From contig CAISIV010000010.1 of the NCBI GenBank assembly GCA_903885555.1, positions 1 to 37,850 on the forward strand: a DNA stretch of 37,850 nt. The letters are read 5' to 3'. The notes under the pieces were generated by a model. The model worked only from the letters and a program-made list of their open reading frames with translations, had not been told where the DNA came from and ran no database searches. Position numbers and translations under genes: made by a program. This DNA comes from an uncultured Hyphomicrobiales bacterium (GTDB lineage: Bacteria; Pseudomonadota; Alphaproteobacteria; Rhizobiales; Xanthobacteraceae). This document shows positions 7,221-15,100 of this stretch, in pieces; position 1 is the first letter of the stretch, and each line of letters opens with the position of its first letter.

Positions 7221-7529
7221 TTATTCGGCTGCGCTCTTTGTCTTGCGCGGGCGTTTGCTCTTGGTGTCGTGCTTGCGCGACTGGCTCGACGGTGCCGGCA
7301 GGAATTTCAACGCGCTCGATACCGCCGCCGGCATTGCGTCGGAGAAGGCCTGCGGTACTTTTCTGGCGCCGCGCTTGATCGCCTGCTTGGCTCCCGAAGA
7401 ATTGCGGACCGCGCTACCGGCGAGCGAGCCGAGCTCGAAGGCCAAGGTCGTCGCCAGTTTTGGATTGTCGCGAACGAAGGCCCAAAACACGTCGACCACC
7501 GACTCGGATTTTACATTTCTGCGGCTCAT
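7221..7529 (-). CDS. Small protein with lysine/arginine-rich tail, second of a pair
   Basis: The protein has 102 residues with this start. The first 75 residues are mixed (VVDVFWAFVRDNPKLATTLAF and a Ser/Ala/Gly-rich segment). The last 20 are very basic (SRKHDTKSKRPRKTKSAAE). ATG 7529 is preceded by GGAG with a 6-base gap. The frame stays open to 7946, but the upstream part is antisense to the aldolase gene and has no ribosome binding site, so I excluded it. It is the first gene of the pair with 6831-7145. I recognise no family. A phasin-like or nucleoid role is possible but unsupported. Confidence 0.7.
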   Translation of the reverse strand: MSRRNVKSESVVDVFWAFVRDNPKLATTLAFELGSLAGSAVRNSSGAKQAIKRGARKVPQAFSDAMPAAVSSALKFLPAPSSQSRKHDTKSKRPRKTKSAAE

Positions 7530-7643
7530 CAAGAACTCCAACGCCTCGGTGACGGGGAACAATTCAGATAGGGGCAAAGAGTTCCATTCCGGGCTGGCCG
7601 CGGCGGAGGTAAACGCGCTAGAACCGGAAAAATTAAAGGGGAA

Positions 7644-8480
7644 ATGCCGGTGCCACTGACACTCAACCAAGCCAAAGAAGTAATCGCCCGCGCCAACCGC
7701 ATGATTGCCAACGAGGGCGTGCTCGACGCCTTCGGCCACGTCACCATGCGGCATCCGACCGACCCTAACCGCTATCTGATGTCGCGCTCGCGCGGCCCGG
7801 AGCTGGTGCAGCCCGAGGACATCCAGGAATTCACCCTGGATTCGCAGATCATCAAGCCGATCGAAGCGCGGCTGTACGGCGAGCGCGTCATTCACGGCGA
7901 AATCTACAAGGCGCGGCCCGAAGTCAACGCGGTGTGCCACCACCACGCCCCGTCGATCCTGCCGTTCTGTATCTCAGGGATGGAGCTCAAGCCGGTCTAT
8001 CACCTCGGCGCCACGCTCGGACCGGCGGTGCCGTTCTGGGACAGCCGCGACGACTTCGGCGACACTACTTTGATCGTGGCCAAACCCGAGGAAGGGGCTT
8101 CGCTCGCCAAGGCGCTCGGCCCGAACTGGATCGTGCTGATGCGCCGTCATGGCGCAACGGTCGCCGGCACCTCGCTCGAAGAATTGACCTTCCGCACCAT
8201 CTACACGGCGCGCAACGCAGCCATGCAGATCGAGGCGCACAACCTCGGTCATGTCTCGCCACTCACAGCGGCGGAAACCGAACTGGCCGGCGAATACAAT
8301 TTGCGGCCGGGTCCGGTGGCGCGCGCCTGGGAATACTGGTCAGTGCGCCTCGACAAGGCGGAAGGAACCTGGAGCGGGGCTAAACCGAAAGTCGGTGCGA
8401 GCAAGCGCAAAGCGGCGGCAAAAAAGCCGGCCGCGAAAAAGTCCGCGCCGAAAAAGAAAAAATCAAAGCGCACCCGATAG
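7644..8480 (+). CDS. Class II aldolase/adducin-family protein with lysine-rich tail
   Basis: Class II aldolase-fold enzymes are zinc-dependent aldolases, epimerases or decarboxylases acting on small sugar or hydroxy-acid substrates. The 278-residue protein shows the fold at residues 5-250: GHVTMRHPTDPNRYLMSRSRG, the zinc-ligand region CHHHAPSI (His99-101) after HGEIYK (Glu86), and a third histidine in MRRHGATVAG. The final 30 residues are a Lys/Ala run (KPAAKKSAPKKKKSKRTR) not needed for the fold and reminiscent of the two neighbouring basic proteins. Start: AAAGGGG 7635-7641 is only 2 bases from ATG 7644 but 8 from the in-frame GTG 7650, so GTG 7650 may be the true start. The substrate is unknown. 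Confidence 0.88.
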   Translation: MPVPLTLNQAKEVIARANRMIANEGVLDAFGHVTMRHPTDPNRYLMSRSRGPELVQPEDIQEFTLDSQIIKPIEARLYGERVIHGEIYKARPEVNAVCHHHAPSILPFCISGMELKPVYHLGATLGPAVPFWDSRDDFGDTTLIVAKPEEGASLAKALGPNWIVLMRRHGATVAGTSLEELTFRTIYTARNAAMQIEAHNLGHVSPLTAAETELAGEYNLRPGPVARAWEYWSVRLDKAEGTWSGAKPKVGASKRKAAAKKPAAKKSAPKKKKSKRTR

Positions 8481-8568
8481 TACGCGCCCTTGCTGTCAAA
8501 ACTTGTTCGGCCATAATGCGGCATTAGCTGCGTGCCGGCGCGGCGTGACTGCAGAGGGGCTGTCCGTC

Positions 8569-9537
8569 ATGACCTTGGCTTGCCGTTTTTCTTGCCGTAT
8601 CGCTATTGTTGCATTGAGCGTTAGTTTCGCTTCGTCGGCCTTTGCCGAGACCTATCCCGACAAGCCGATCAGGGCTTACATCCCCTTCGGCGCCGGCAGC
8701 GCCACCGACGTCATTCCGCGCGCGCTGTTCGATGCGCTCGGTGCCGAACTCGGCCAGACCATCATCGTCGAAAACCGCGGCGGCGCCGGCGGCACGCTTG
8801 GCGTCGGTGCGGTGGTCCGGTCGGACCCGGATGGCTACACCATCCTCGCGAATTCGTCCGCGCACACGGTCTCGCCCTTCATCGTCAATGCGCCCTACGA
8901 CACCGCCAAGGACCTGTCCGGCGTGTTCATGATCGGCCAGAACGCCAACGTCATGATCGTCATTCCGGACAAAGGCTGGAAGACGGCCAAAGACTTCATC
9001 GCCGCAGCCAAAGCCAAACCAGGCACAATCAATTACGGCTCGGCCGGCGTCGGCTCGGCGACCCACATCAGCGCCGAGCGGTTCCGCATGGCCGCCGGTG
9101 TTGAAGCGACCCATGTTCCCTACAAAGGAGGTGCCGAGGCGATGACCGACCTGCTGGGCGGCCGCATCGACTTCTATTTCTGTCCGATCTCGACGGCGCT
9201 GCCGCTGATTCGCGACGGCCGCGCGCTGGCATTGGTCGTCTCGACACCAACAAGGGCCTCCGATCTGCCAGACGTGCCGACGCCTGCCGATCTCGGCCTC
9301 AAAGATGCATCGACCGTGATCTGGTACTCGATTTTCATGCCATCAAAAACGCCACGCGCCATCATCGATAAATTCCACGATGCCGCCGCCAAGGTGCTGG
9401 CAACGCCGGCGATGAAAGCCAAAATGAAACAACTCGCGGTCGATCCGTTCCCATTGTCGCCCACGGAAATCGATCAGCTCGTCGTCAAGGAGCTCGCCGC
9501 CAACGAAAAGCTGGTCAAGGCCGCCGGCATCAAATAG
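8569..9537 (+). CDS. Tripartite tricarboxylate transporter substrate-binding protein (Bug/TctC)
   Basis: This periplasmic solute receptor of the Bug family has 322 residues. A clear signal peptide (MTLACRF... SFASSAFA, cut before ETYPDKPIRA) is followed by the family signatures YPDKPIRAYIPFGAGSATDV, IIVENRGGAGGTLGVGAV and DGYTILANSS. The ligand loop is around INYGSAGVGSATHISAERF. The family binds carboxylates and similar small anions. The membrane partners TctA and TctB are not in the window, so this is an orphan receptor, as is common where such receptors are numerous. ATG 8569 has GAGGGG about 9 bases upstream. An in-frame upstream extension is open but is a shadow of the aldolase tail. Confidence 0.93.
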   Translation: MTLACRFSCRIAIVALSVSFASSAFAETYPDKPIRAYIPFGAGSATDVIPRALFDALGAELGQTIIVENRGGAGGTLGVGAVVRSDPDGYTILANSSAHTVSPFIVNAPYDTAKDLSGVFMIGQNANVMIVIPDKGWKTAKDFIAAAKAKPGTINYGSAGVGSATHISAERFRMAAGVEATHVPYKGGAEAMTDLLGGRIDFYFCPISTALPLIRDGRALALVVSTPTRASDLPDVPTPADLGLKDASTVIWYSIFMPSKTPRAIIDKFHDAAAKVLATPAMKAKMKQLAVDPFPLSPTEIDQLVVKELAANEKLVKAAGIK

Positions 9538-9642
9538 CGCGCTTCGACCTTCTCGATTTTCCCATCTCGATTTGCGCAGGCGGCGGTGCTATCGCAAGAC
9601 ACCACCCGCCGCAGAAGCGGGTCTGTGCAAACCGGGACGGAC

Positions 9643-10575
9643 ATGACCAACACCAGCATTCGCGGCATGATCGCGGTCGACAAGATCGGCTGCAAGATTC
9701 TGTTTCTCAATCCGCAGACCTACGTGACGGAAACCGTGCTCGATGGCTTCCAGCGCACCGTCCACGAACTGCTGGTGATCCCGGAAACCAACCGCGCCTA
9801 CGTGCCGATCTACGGCGACGGCATTCACGGCCGCAATCCTAACCCCGGCCACACGCTGCATGTCATCGATCTCATCAAGCGCGAGGTTGTCGATAGCATC
9901 GATCTGTCGCCGTTCCGCGCGCCGCATACGGTGCGGCTCGGCGCCGATGGCATGATCTACATCACCTGCGAGAACAGCTCGGTGGTCGCGGTCATCGATC
10001 CGAAGACCAACAAGATGGCCTATGCCATCGATTCCGGCTCAACCAACGGCCATCGCCTGTGCATCGCTGCCGATGGTCAGCGTCTCTATACCGACAATGA
10101 GGAAGACGCCTCGGTCTCGGTGATCGACCTGCCGAATCGCAAGCTGCTCGGCCAGATCAAGACGCCGCAGGCGCTGGCCGGCATCGCCGTCTCCAACGAC
10201 GGTAAGACCGTGGTCGCGGTCAGCGACGAAAATCCGGTCGTATTCCTGATCGATACTGCGAGCGGCAAGGTGACCCGCGAGGTAGCGCTCGAAGGCGCCG
10301 CCAAGCCGGCGCAGATCGCGCGCTATTCCCCGGACGGCAAACTGGTCGTCGTCAGCAATCTCAACAGCAACATGCTGCATATCATCGATGCTTCGTTCGG
10401 CGCGCAGAAGGCCGTGCCGGTCGGCGCCCAGCCGATGGATTTCGCGTTCCGCGGCGACGAGCTGTTCGTCGGCTGCCAGGGCGACGGCTCGATGCACATC
10501 ATCGATATCCCCACTGCAAAGGTCAAACAAAGCTTCCAGGCCGGCACCGGCTGCGAATCCGTCGGGTTCTTCTAG
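9643..10575 (+). CDS. YncE-like beta-propeller repeat protein
   Basis: The protein has about 310 residues and consists of repeated four-strand blades of the YVTN/YncE type: ENSSVVAVIDPKTNKMAYAI, EEDASVSVIDLPNRKLLGQI, NPVVFLIDTASGKVTREVAL, NSNMLHIIDASFGAQKAVPV and GSMHIIDIPTAKVKQSF. Blade phrases such as AVSNDGKTVVAVSDE recur. There is no signal peptide with this start, so it is probably cytoplasmic, unlike periplasmic YncE. The start is uncertain: ATG 9643 (weak GGGACGG upstream), a GTG at 9586 or ATG 9667. Such propellers are binding scaffolds or lactonases, and no catalytic residues are obvious. It sits between the Bug receptor and the C-S lyase, all on +, with gaps of about 100 bases. Confidence 0.85.
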   Translation: MTNTSIRGMIAVDKIGCKILFLNPQTYVTETVLDGFQRTVHELLVIPETNRAYVPIYGDGIHGRNPNPGHTLHVIDLIKREVVDSIDLSPFRAPHTVRLGADGMIYITCENSSVVAVIDPKTNKMAYAIDSGSTNGHRLCIAADGQRLYTDNEEDASVSVIDLPNRKLLGQIKTPQALAGIAVSNDGKTVVAVSDENPVVFLIDTASGKVTREVALEGAAKPAQIARYSPDGKLVVVSNLNSNMLHIIDASFGAQKAVPVGAQPMDFAFRGDELFVGCQGDGSMHIIDIPTAKVKQSFQAGTGCESVGFF

Positions 10576-10692
10576 GCCCCGCACCCGGCGCATAGCCGCC
10601 CCGAATTTGCCGTCCCACACCCCGGAGTGCCTTGACCAGCCCGACGGCTCCTACCATCAATGGGTTCTCGTCCGTCGAGGAGCCGCAAGCCT

Positions 10693-11874
10693 ATGTTCGA
10701 TTTCGACCGCGTTATTGAGCGCCGCGGCACGCACGCCACCAAGTGGGACAATATCGCCAAGCTGTCCGGCATCACCGCCCCGGACGCCATCGCGATGTGG
10801 GTCGCGGACATGGATTTCGCCGCGCCGCCGGGCGTAACCGAGGCCCTGTCCGCCGAGGTCAAGCGCGCCACGCACGGCTATTACGCCGACACCGGAAGCT
10901 GGGCGGAGGCGCTGACCGCCTGGCTCGCCCACCGCCATAACCTGAAGGTCGATCCGGCCTGGGTCAGTCCGACCCCTGGCATCGTCTCGGGGCTCGGCCT
11001 CATTCTCCAGGCCATCAGCGAGCCCGGCGACGAGGTCGTGGTGTTCCCGCCGGTCTACCACGCCTTCCGCCGCATCATCCCCGCCAACGACCGGCGCATC
11101 CTCGACTCCCACCTCGTGCAGTCCAACGGACGCTACGTCATGGACCTCGAGGCGCTCGGCAAAAAACTGACGCGGCGCACCAAGGTCGTGTTCCTGTGCA
11201 GCCCGCACAATCCCGGCGGCACCGTCTGGTCGCCGCAGGAACTGCGTGAGCTCGCGACCTTCTGCGTCGAGCACGACCTCATTCTGGTGTCCGACGAAAT
11301 CCACTGCGATCTCGTCTTCCCCGGCGCCAAGCACACGCCGACGCTTACCGCCGCGCCGGAGATCGCCGACCGGCTGATCACCTGCGTCGCCGCGACCAAG
11401 ACGTTCAATCTCGCCGGCGCCCATGTCGGCGCCTGCTTCACGTCGAACAAGGAGATCAAGCGCAAGCTCGATGCGCGCATCGGCGCGGCGGGTCTGGCCT
11501 CCTACAATCTGTTCGGCATGGTCGCGACCGAAGCGGCCTGGCGCACCGGCGAAGCCTGGCTGGACGCACTGCTGCCTTATCTCGATGCCAATCGCAAAAT
11601 GCTCGACACGCGGATTGAGAAAAGTGCTCCCGGCGCGCGTTCGATGAAACTCGACGCCACCTATCTCGCCTGGGTCGATTTCTCAGGGACTGGCCTCGCC
11701 GCCAAGGACGTCGCCGACCGCGTTGCCGATCGCGCGCATATCTTTGCCAGTCCTGGCCCGCAGTTCGGGCCCGGCGGCGACAACTGGCTGCGTTTCAACT
11801 TCGCCACGCCGCGTCCGATTCTCGAAGACGCGCTGGGGCGGCTGGACAAAGCCTTCGCGGATTTACGCAAGTGA
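10693..11874 (+). CDS. MalY/PatB-type PLP-dependent aminotransferase or cysteine-S-conjugate beta-lyase
   Basis: This fold-type I PLP enzyme has 393 residues and belongs to the MalY/PatB branch, which cleaves C-S bonds (cystathionine, cysteine conjugates) to thiol, pyruvate and ammonia. The branch signature IAMWVADMDFAAPPGVTEAL is near the N-terminus. PLP contacts are HNPGG (Asn173), the DEIH block (Asp201) and the Schiff-base lysine in AATKTFNLAG (Lys236). The C-terminal domain has DNWLRFNFATPR. ATG 10693 has GAGGAG 10677-10682, about 10 bases upstream. The gamma-glutamyl hydrolase gene follows after 10 bases, so the two are an operon and may act on the same thiol or glutathione-derived compounds (inference). 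Confidence 0.92.
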   Translation: MFDFDRVIERRGTHATKWDNIAKLSGITAPDAIAMWVADMDFAAPPGVTEALSAEVKRATHGYYADTGSWAEALTAWLAHRHNLKVDPAWVSPTPGIVSGLGLILQAISEPGDEVVVFPPVYHAFRRIIPANDRRILDSHLVQSNGRYVMDLEALGKKLTRRTKVVFLCSPHNPGGTVWSPQELRELATFCVEHDLILVSDEIHCDLVFPGAKHTPTLTAAPEIADRLITCVAATKTFNLAGAHVGACFTSNKEIKRKLDARIGAAGLASYNLFGMVATEAAWRTGEAWLDALLPYLDANRKMLDTRIEKSAPGARSMKLDATYLAWVDFSGTGLAAKDVADRVADRAHIFASPGPQFGPGGDNWLRFNFATPRPILEDALGRLDKAFADLRK

Positions 11875-11884
11875 GAATAAACTG

Positions 11885-12652
11885 ATGAAACGCCCGGTCA
11901 TCGGCGTGATCGGCAGTGCGCATCTGGTCGAGAACCGGTTTCCCGCCCAGCGCGTCGGCGAACGCAATCTGATGGCGGTTAAGGAAGTCGCCGGCGCCCT
12001 GCCGCTGATGTTTGCCGGCGCGCCGGAAATCACCGAGATCGACGCCTTGCTCGATGCCGTCGACGGCATCCTGCTGACCGGCGCGCGTGCCAATGTGCAC
12101 CCCACCCGCTTCGGCGCCGAAGAGCATGTCAGCTACGAACCCTATGATTTACGGCGCGACGCGATGGCGCTGGAGCTGGTTCAGGTCTGCGTCGAGCGCG
12201 GCGTGCCGCTGCTCGGCCTGTGCCGCGGCTTTCAGGAAATGTGCGTCGCTTACGGCAGTTCGCTGCATCCCGAAATCCGCGACATACCGGGCCGCATGAA
12301 CCACCGCATGCCGCGGCTCGACAACGGCGAAATCCATCCGGACCAGGACGTCGTCTATGGCGACCGGCATGACGTGCACCTCGTCGCCGGCGGCGCCTTT
12401 GCGAAAATCTTCGGCGCGGAAACCATCCGCGTGAATTCGCTGCACGGTCAGGGCGTGCTGGAGCCCGGCAAGCGCGTCGTCATTGAGGGCGTTGCCGATG
12501 ACAGCACCGTGGAAGCCATCCGCATCGCCGATGCGCCGGGCTTTGCGCTGGGCGTGCAATGGCACGCCGAATACAACCCGCAGACCAATGCCGTGAACCG
12601 GGCTTTATTCGAGGCTTTCGGCGCGGCAATCAAGGCCTATAAGGGCGCATAA
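11885..12652 (+). CDS. Gamma-glutamyl hydrolase, peptidase C26 (PuuD-like)
   Basis: The 255-residue protein has a class I glutamine-amidotransferase fold of the peptidase C26 group, which hydrolyses gamma-glutamyl bonds such as gamma-glutamyl-GABA. The nucleophile elbow is LLGLCRGFQE with Cys113. The catalytic His is in GVQWHAEYNP (His227), with a downstream acidic partner. The substrate strand ILLTGARANVHPTRF matches the family's tolerated form of LTGG-N-P. The start ATG 11885 lies 10 bases after the C-S lyase stop and has only a weak ribosome binding site, so coupling is likely. No other putrescine-pathway genes are nearby. The true substrate may be a gamma-glutamyl thiol rather than gamma-glutamyl-GABA. 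Confidence 0.9.
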   Translation: MKRPVIGVIGSAHLVENRFPAQRVGERNLMAVKEVAGALPLMFAGAPEITEIDALLDAVDGILLTGARANVHPTRFGAEEHVSYEPYDLRRDAMALELVQVCVERGVPLLGLCRGFQEMCVAYGSSLHPEIRDIPGRMNHRMPRLDNGEIHPDQDVVYGDRHDVHLVAGGAFAKIFGAETIRVNSLHGQGVLEPGKRVVIEGVADDSTVEAIRIADAPGFALGVQWHAEYNPQTNAVNRALFEAFGAAIKAYKGA

Positions 12653-12656
12653 AAGT

Positions 12657-13922
12657 CTAGTTCGTCCAGCGCTTGAGCAACGCCGTGGCATTGACGCCAC
12701 CGAAGCCAAAGCCATTGACCATCGCGTAGTCGGTCGCGCGCGCGCGTGGCGTAGGACCGATCAGATCTGCATTCTCGAAGCCCTCGTCGGCTTCTTCAAG
12801 ATTGAGCGTCGGTGGAAGAATACCGGCGCGCAGCGCGCTCACCGTCAGGATCGCCGCCGTCGCGCCGGCAGCGCCGAGCAGATGCCCGGTCGACGATTTG
12901 GTCGATGAGATCGCCGGCCGCGACCCATTGAACACTTGATGGATCGCCGTGAGTTCGGCGGCATCGCCGAGCGGCGTCGATGTCGCATGCGCGTTGACGT
13001 AGCCGATGTCTTCGGGCCTGACGCCGGCCGTATCGATCGCAAGCCGCATGCAACGCTGCAGGCCTTCGCCGCCTTCCGGCGCGGCCGCCATGTGATAGGC
13101 GTCCGACGTCGTGCCATAGCCGACGATTTCGGCCAAAGGCGTCGCGCCACGCGCCAGCGCATGATTGAGCTCTTCGATCACCAGCACCGCCGCGCCTTCG
13201 CTCATGACAAAGCCGTCGCGGTTCTTGTCGAACGGCCGCGACGCGCGTTCCGGCGTGTCGTTGTAATGCGTGGACAATGCGCGGGCGGCCGCAAAACTGC
13301 CGAGACTGACGCGCTCGATGCAGCTTTCGGCGCCACCGCACACCGCGACGTCGGCCTCGCCGGCACGGATGAGCCGCGCGCCATCGCCCAGCGCCTGCAG
13401 ACTGGCGGCGCAGGCCGTGACCGGCGCACCGATGGCGCCGCGGAAATTGTGATGGATCGAAATCTGTCCGGCCGCGAGATTGACCAGGAACGACGGCACC
13501 GTGAACGGCGACAGTTTGCGCGGGCCGCGCTGATCGGTGGTGTGCACGGCCTGCTTCATGGTGGCGAAGCCGCCGATGCCGGAGCCGATGATTGTCGCCG
13601 TGCAATTTTTCTCGGCGTCGGTTTTGGGGATCCAGCCGGCCTGCGCGATGGCTTCGTGCGCGGCGCCCATCGCAAACTGGATGAAGCGGTCCATGCGCAT
13701 CTGATCTTTGACGGAAACGGAGAGCGTCGGGTTGAAGCCGCCCTCCTCGTCCTCGTCCGGCGTCGGCACGACGCCCGCAATCTTGGCAGCGACGTCGTGT
13801 ACGAGATTATCGTTCAAACGGCGGATGCCGGACCGGCCGGCGAGCAGCCGCTGCCAGACCAGCTCGGTGCCGCAGCCGAGCGGCGAGACAAGGCCAGTCC
13901 CTGTGACGACAATTCGGCGCAT
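12657..13922 (-). CDS. Beta-ketoacyl-ACP synthase II (FabF-like)
   Basis: The 421-residue protein is a KAS-II condensing enzyme that extends acyl-ACP with malonyl-ACP. It has the Cys-His-His triad: the cysteine in GAPVTACAASLQALGDGA, histidine in VNAHATSTPLGD and histidine in SSTKSSTGHLLGAAGA. ATG 13922 is chosen because GGAAG precedes it and MRRIVVTGTGLVSPLGCG is the family N-terminus. A GTG eight codons upstream is possible. No acyl-carrier-protein gene is adjacent, so it is probably a second, accessory FabF, as is common in Rhizobiales. It lies 92 bases downstream of the tartrate-dehydrogenase-like gene on the same strand. The insert with DEDEEGG near residue 55 is acidic and unusual. Confidence 0.9.
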   Translation of the reverse strand: MRRIVVTGTGLVSPLGCGTELVWQRLLAGRSGIRRLNDNLVHDVAAKIAGVVPTPDEDEEGGFNPTLSVSVKDQMRMDRFIQFAMGAAHEAIAQAGWIPKTDAEKNCTATIIGSGIGGFATMKQAVHTTDQRGPRKLSPFTVPSFLVNLAAGQISIHHNFRGAIGAPVTACAASLQALGDGARLIRAGEADVAVCGGAESCIERVSLGSFAAARALSTHYNDTPERASRPFDKNRDGFVMSEGAAVLVIEELNHALARGATPLAEIVGYGTTSDAYHMAAAPEGGEGLQRCMRLAIDTAGVRPEDIGYVNAHATSTPLGDAAELTAIHQVFNGSRPAISSTKSSTGHLLGAAGATAAILTVSALRAGILPPTLNLEEADEGFENADLIGPTPRARATDYAMVNGFGFGGVNATALLKRWTN

Positions 13923-13970
13923 TCGCTTCCAGCGTTGGGCACTCACCGCTCGCGGAGCTGCAACCGGTCT

Positions 13971-13988
13971 CGTAAGAGGGGTCTTACG
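13971..13988. promoter_or_regulatory. Perfect 7-bp hairpin between ttuC-like gene and fabF-like gene
   Basis: CGTAAGA 13971-13977 pairs with TCTTACG 13982-13988 around GGGG. It lies in the leader of the fabF-like gene, about 50 bases before its start. There is no T-tract on either strand, so an operator or mRNA structure is likelier than a terminator. Confidence 0.5.
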
Positions 13989-14014
13989 CGAAATCGGACG
14001 TCAGGGCTACCCGC

Positions 14015-15091
14015 TCAAGCCAGCGCGTCGGCCACGGCCTTGCCGCAAGTAACTGTATTTGCGGAACCTTTCAGGTCGCGGGTGCGCAATTTGTCCTGCG
14101 CCAGCACCTTTTCGATGGCCGTCACGATGGCCTTGGCGGCTTCCGGCTCGCCGAGATGTTCCAGCATCATGGCGCCGGACCAGATCTGGCCGATCGGGTT
14201 GGCGATGCCTTGCCCGTGGATGTCCGGCGCCGAGCCGTGCACCGGCTCGAACACCGACGGAAACAGCCGCTCGGGATTGATATTGCCCGACGGCGCGATG
14301 CCGATGGTGCCTGTACAGGCCGGACCGAGGTCGGAAAGAATATCGCCGAACAAATTCGACGCGACGACAACGTTGAACTTGTCCGGATTCATGACGAAGT
14401 GGGCGGCGAGGATGTCGATGTGAAACTGATTCCACTTCACCTCGGGATAGCCCTTGGCCATTTCCTTCACGCGCTCGTCCCAGTACGGCATGGTGATGGC
14501 GATGCCGTTGGATTTTGTGGCTGAAGTCAGGTGCTTTTTCGGGGTGGATTTCGCCAGTTCGAAGGCGAATTTCAGCACGCGATCGACGCCGGTGCGGCTC
14601 ATCACCGTTTCCTGGACCACGACTTCGCGGTCGGTACCGGCAAACATCTTGCCGCCGATCGCTGAATATTCGCCTTCGGTATTCTCGCGCACCACCCAGA
14701 AGTCGATGTCGCCCGGCTTGCGGCCGACCAGCGGGCACGGCACGCCCGGCATCAAACGCACGGGGCGCAAGTTTACGTACTGATCGAACTCGCGGCGGAA
14801 CAGGATCAGCGAGCCCCACAGCGAAATATGATCCGGCACCTTGTCGGGCATGCCGACCGCACCAAAATAGATCGCGTCATGCTTGCCGATCTGATCTTTC
14901 CAGTCCTCCGGCATCATGCGGCCGTGCTTTTCGTAATAGTCGCACGACGCGAAATCGAAATCGTCGAACTGCAGCTTGAAGCCGAATTTCTTGGCCGCGG
15001 CTTCGAGCACGCGCACGCCCTCAGGCATGACTTCCTTGCCGATGCCATCGCCGGGGATGACGGCGACGCGGTGAACGCGATTGGTGGTCAT
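14015..15091 (-). CDS. Tartrate dehydrogenase-like, beta-decarboxylating (TtuC family)
   Basis: The 358-residue enzyme belongs to the isocitrate/isopropylmalate dehydrogenase superfamily and oxidises 2-hydroxy acids with loss of CO2. It has IPGDGIGKEVMPEGVRVL at the N-terminus, the nucleotide-loop ENTEGEYSAIGG, the lysine in TSATKSNGI, the acidic metal site NLFGDILSDLGPA and the C-terminal EPVHGSAPDIHGQGIANPIG. The pattern, including WGSLILFRREFDQYVNLRP, fits tartrate/D-malate dehydrogenases better than LeuB. AAGGG lies 5 bases before the ATG. The gene begins only 9 bases after the phaB stop, so it is in the phaB transcript, an uncommon partner for polyhydroxybutyrate synthesis. Activity on D-malate, tartrate or isopropylmalate cannot be separated by eye. 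Confidence 0.9.
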   Translation of the reverse strand: MTTNRVHRVAVIPGDGIGKEVMPEGVRVLEAAAKKFGFKLQFDDFDFASCDYYEKHGRMMPEDWKDQIGKHDAIYFGAVGMPDKVPDHISLWGSLILFRREFDQYVNLRPVRLMPGVPCPLVGRKPGDIDFWVVRENTEGEYSAIGGKMFAGTDREVVVQETVMSRTGVDRVLKFAFELAKSTPKKHLTSATKSNGIAITMPYWDERVKEMAKGYPEVKWNQFHIDILAAHFVMNPDKFNVVVASNLFGDILSDLGPACTGTIGIAPSGNINPERLFPSVFEPVHGSAPDIHGQGIANPIGQIWSGAMMLEHLGEPEAAKAIVTAIEKVLAQDKLRTRDLKGSANTVTCGKAVADALA

Positions 15092-15100
15092 GAGAGCCCT

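Noticed and set aside
12936-14423. 495-codon + strand frame across the fabF-like and ttuC-like genes
   Set aside because: It crosses two well-identified genes on the other strand and its translation is an Arg/Ala/Gly-rich shadow without motifs.
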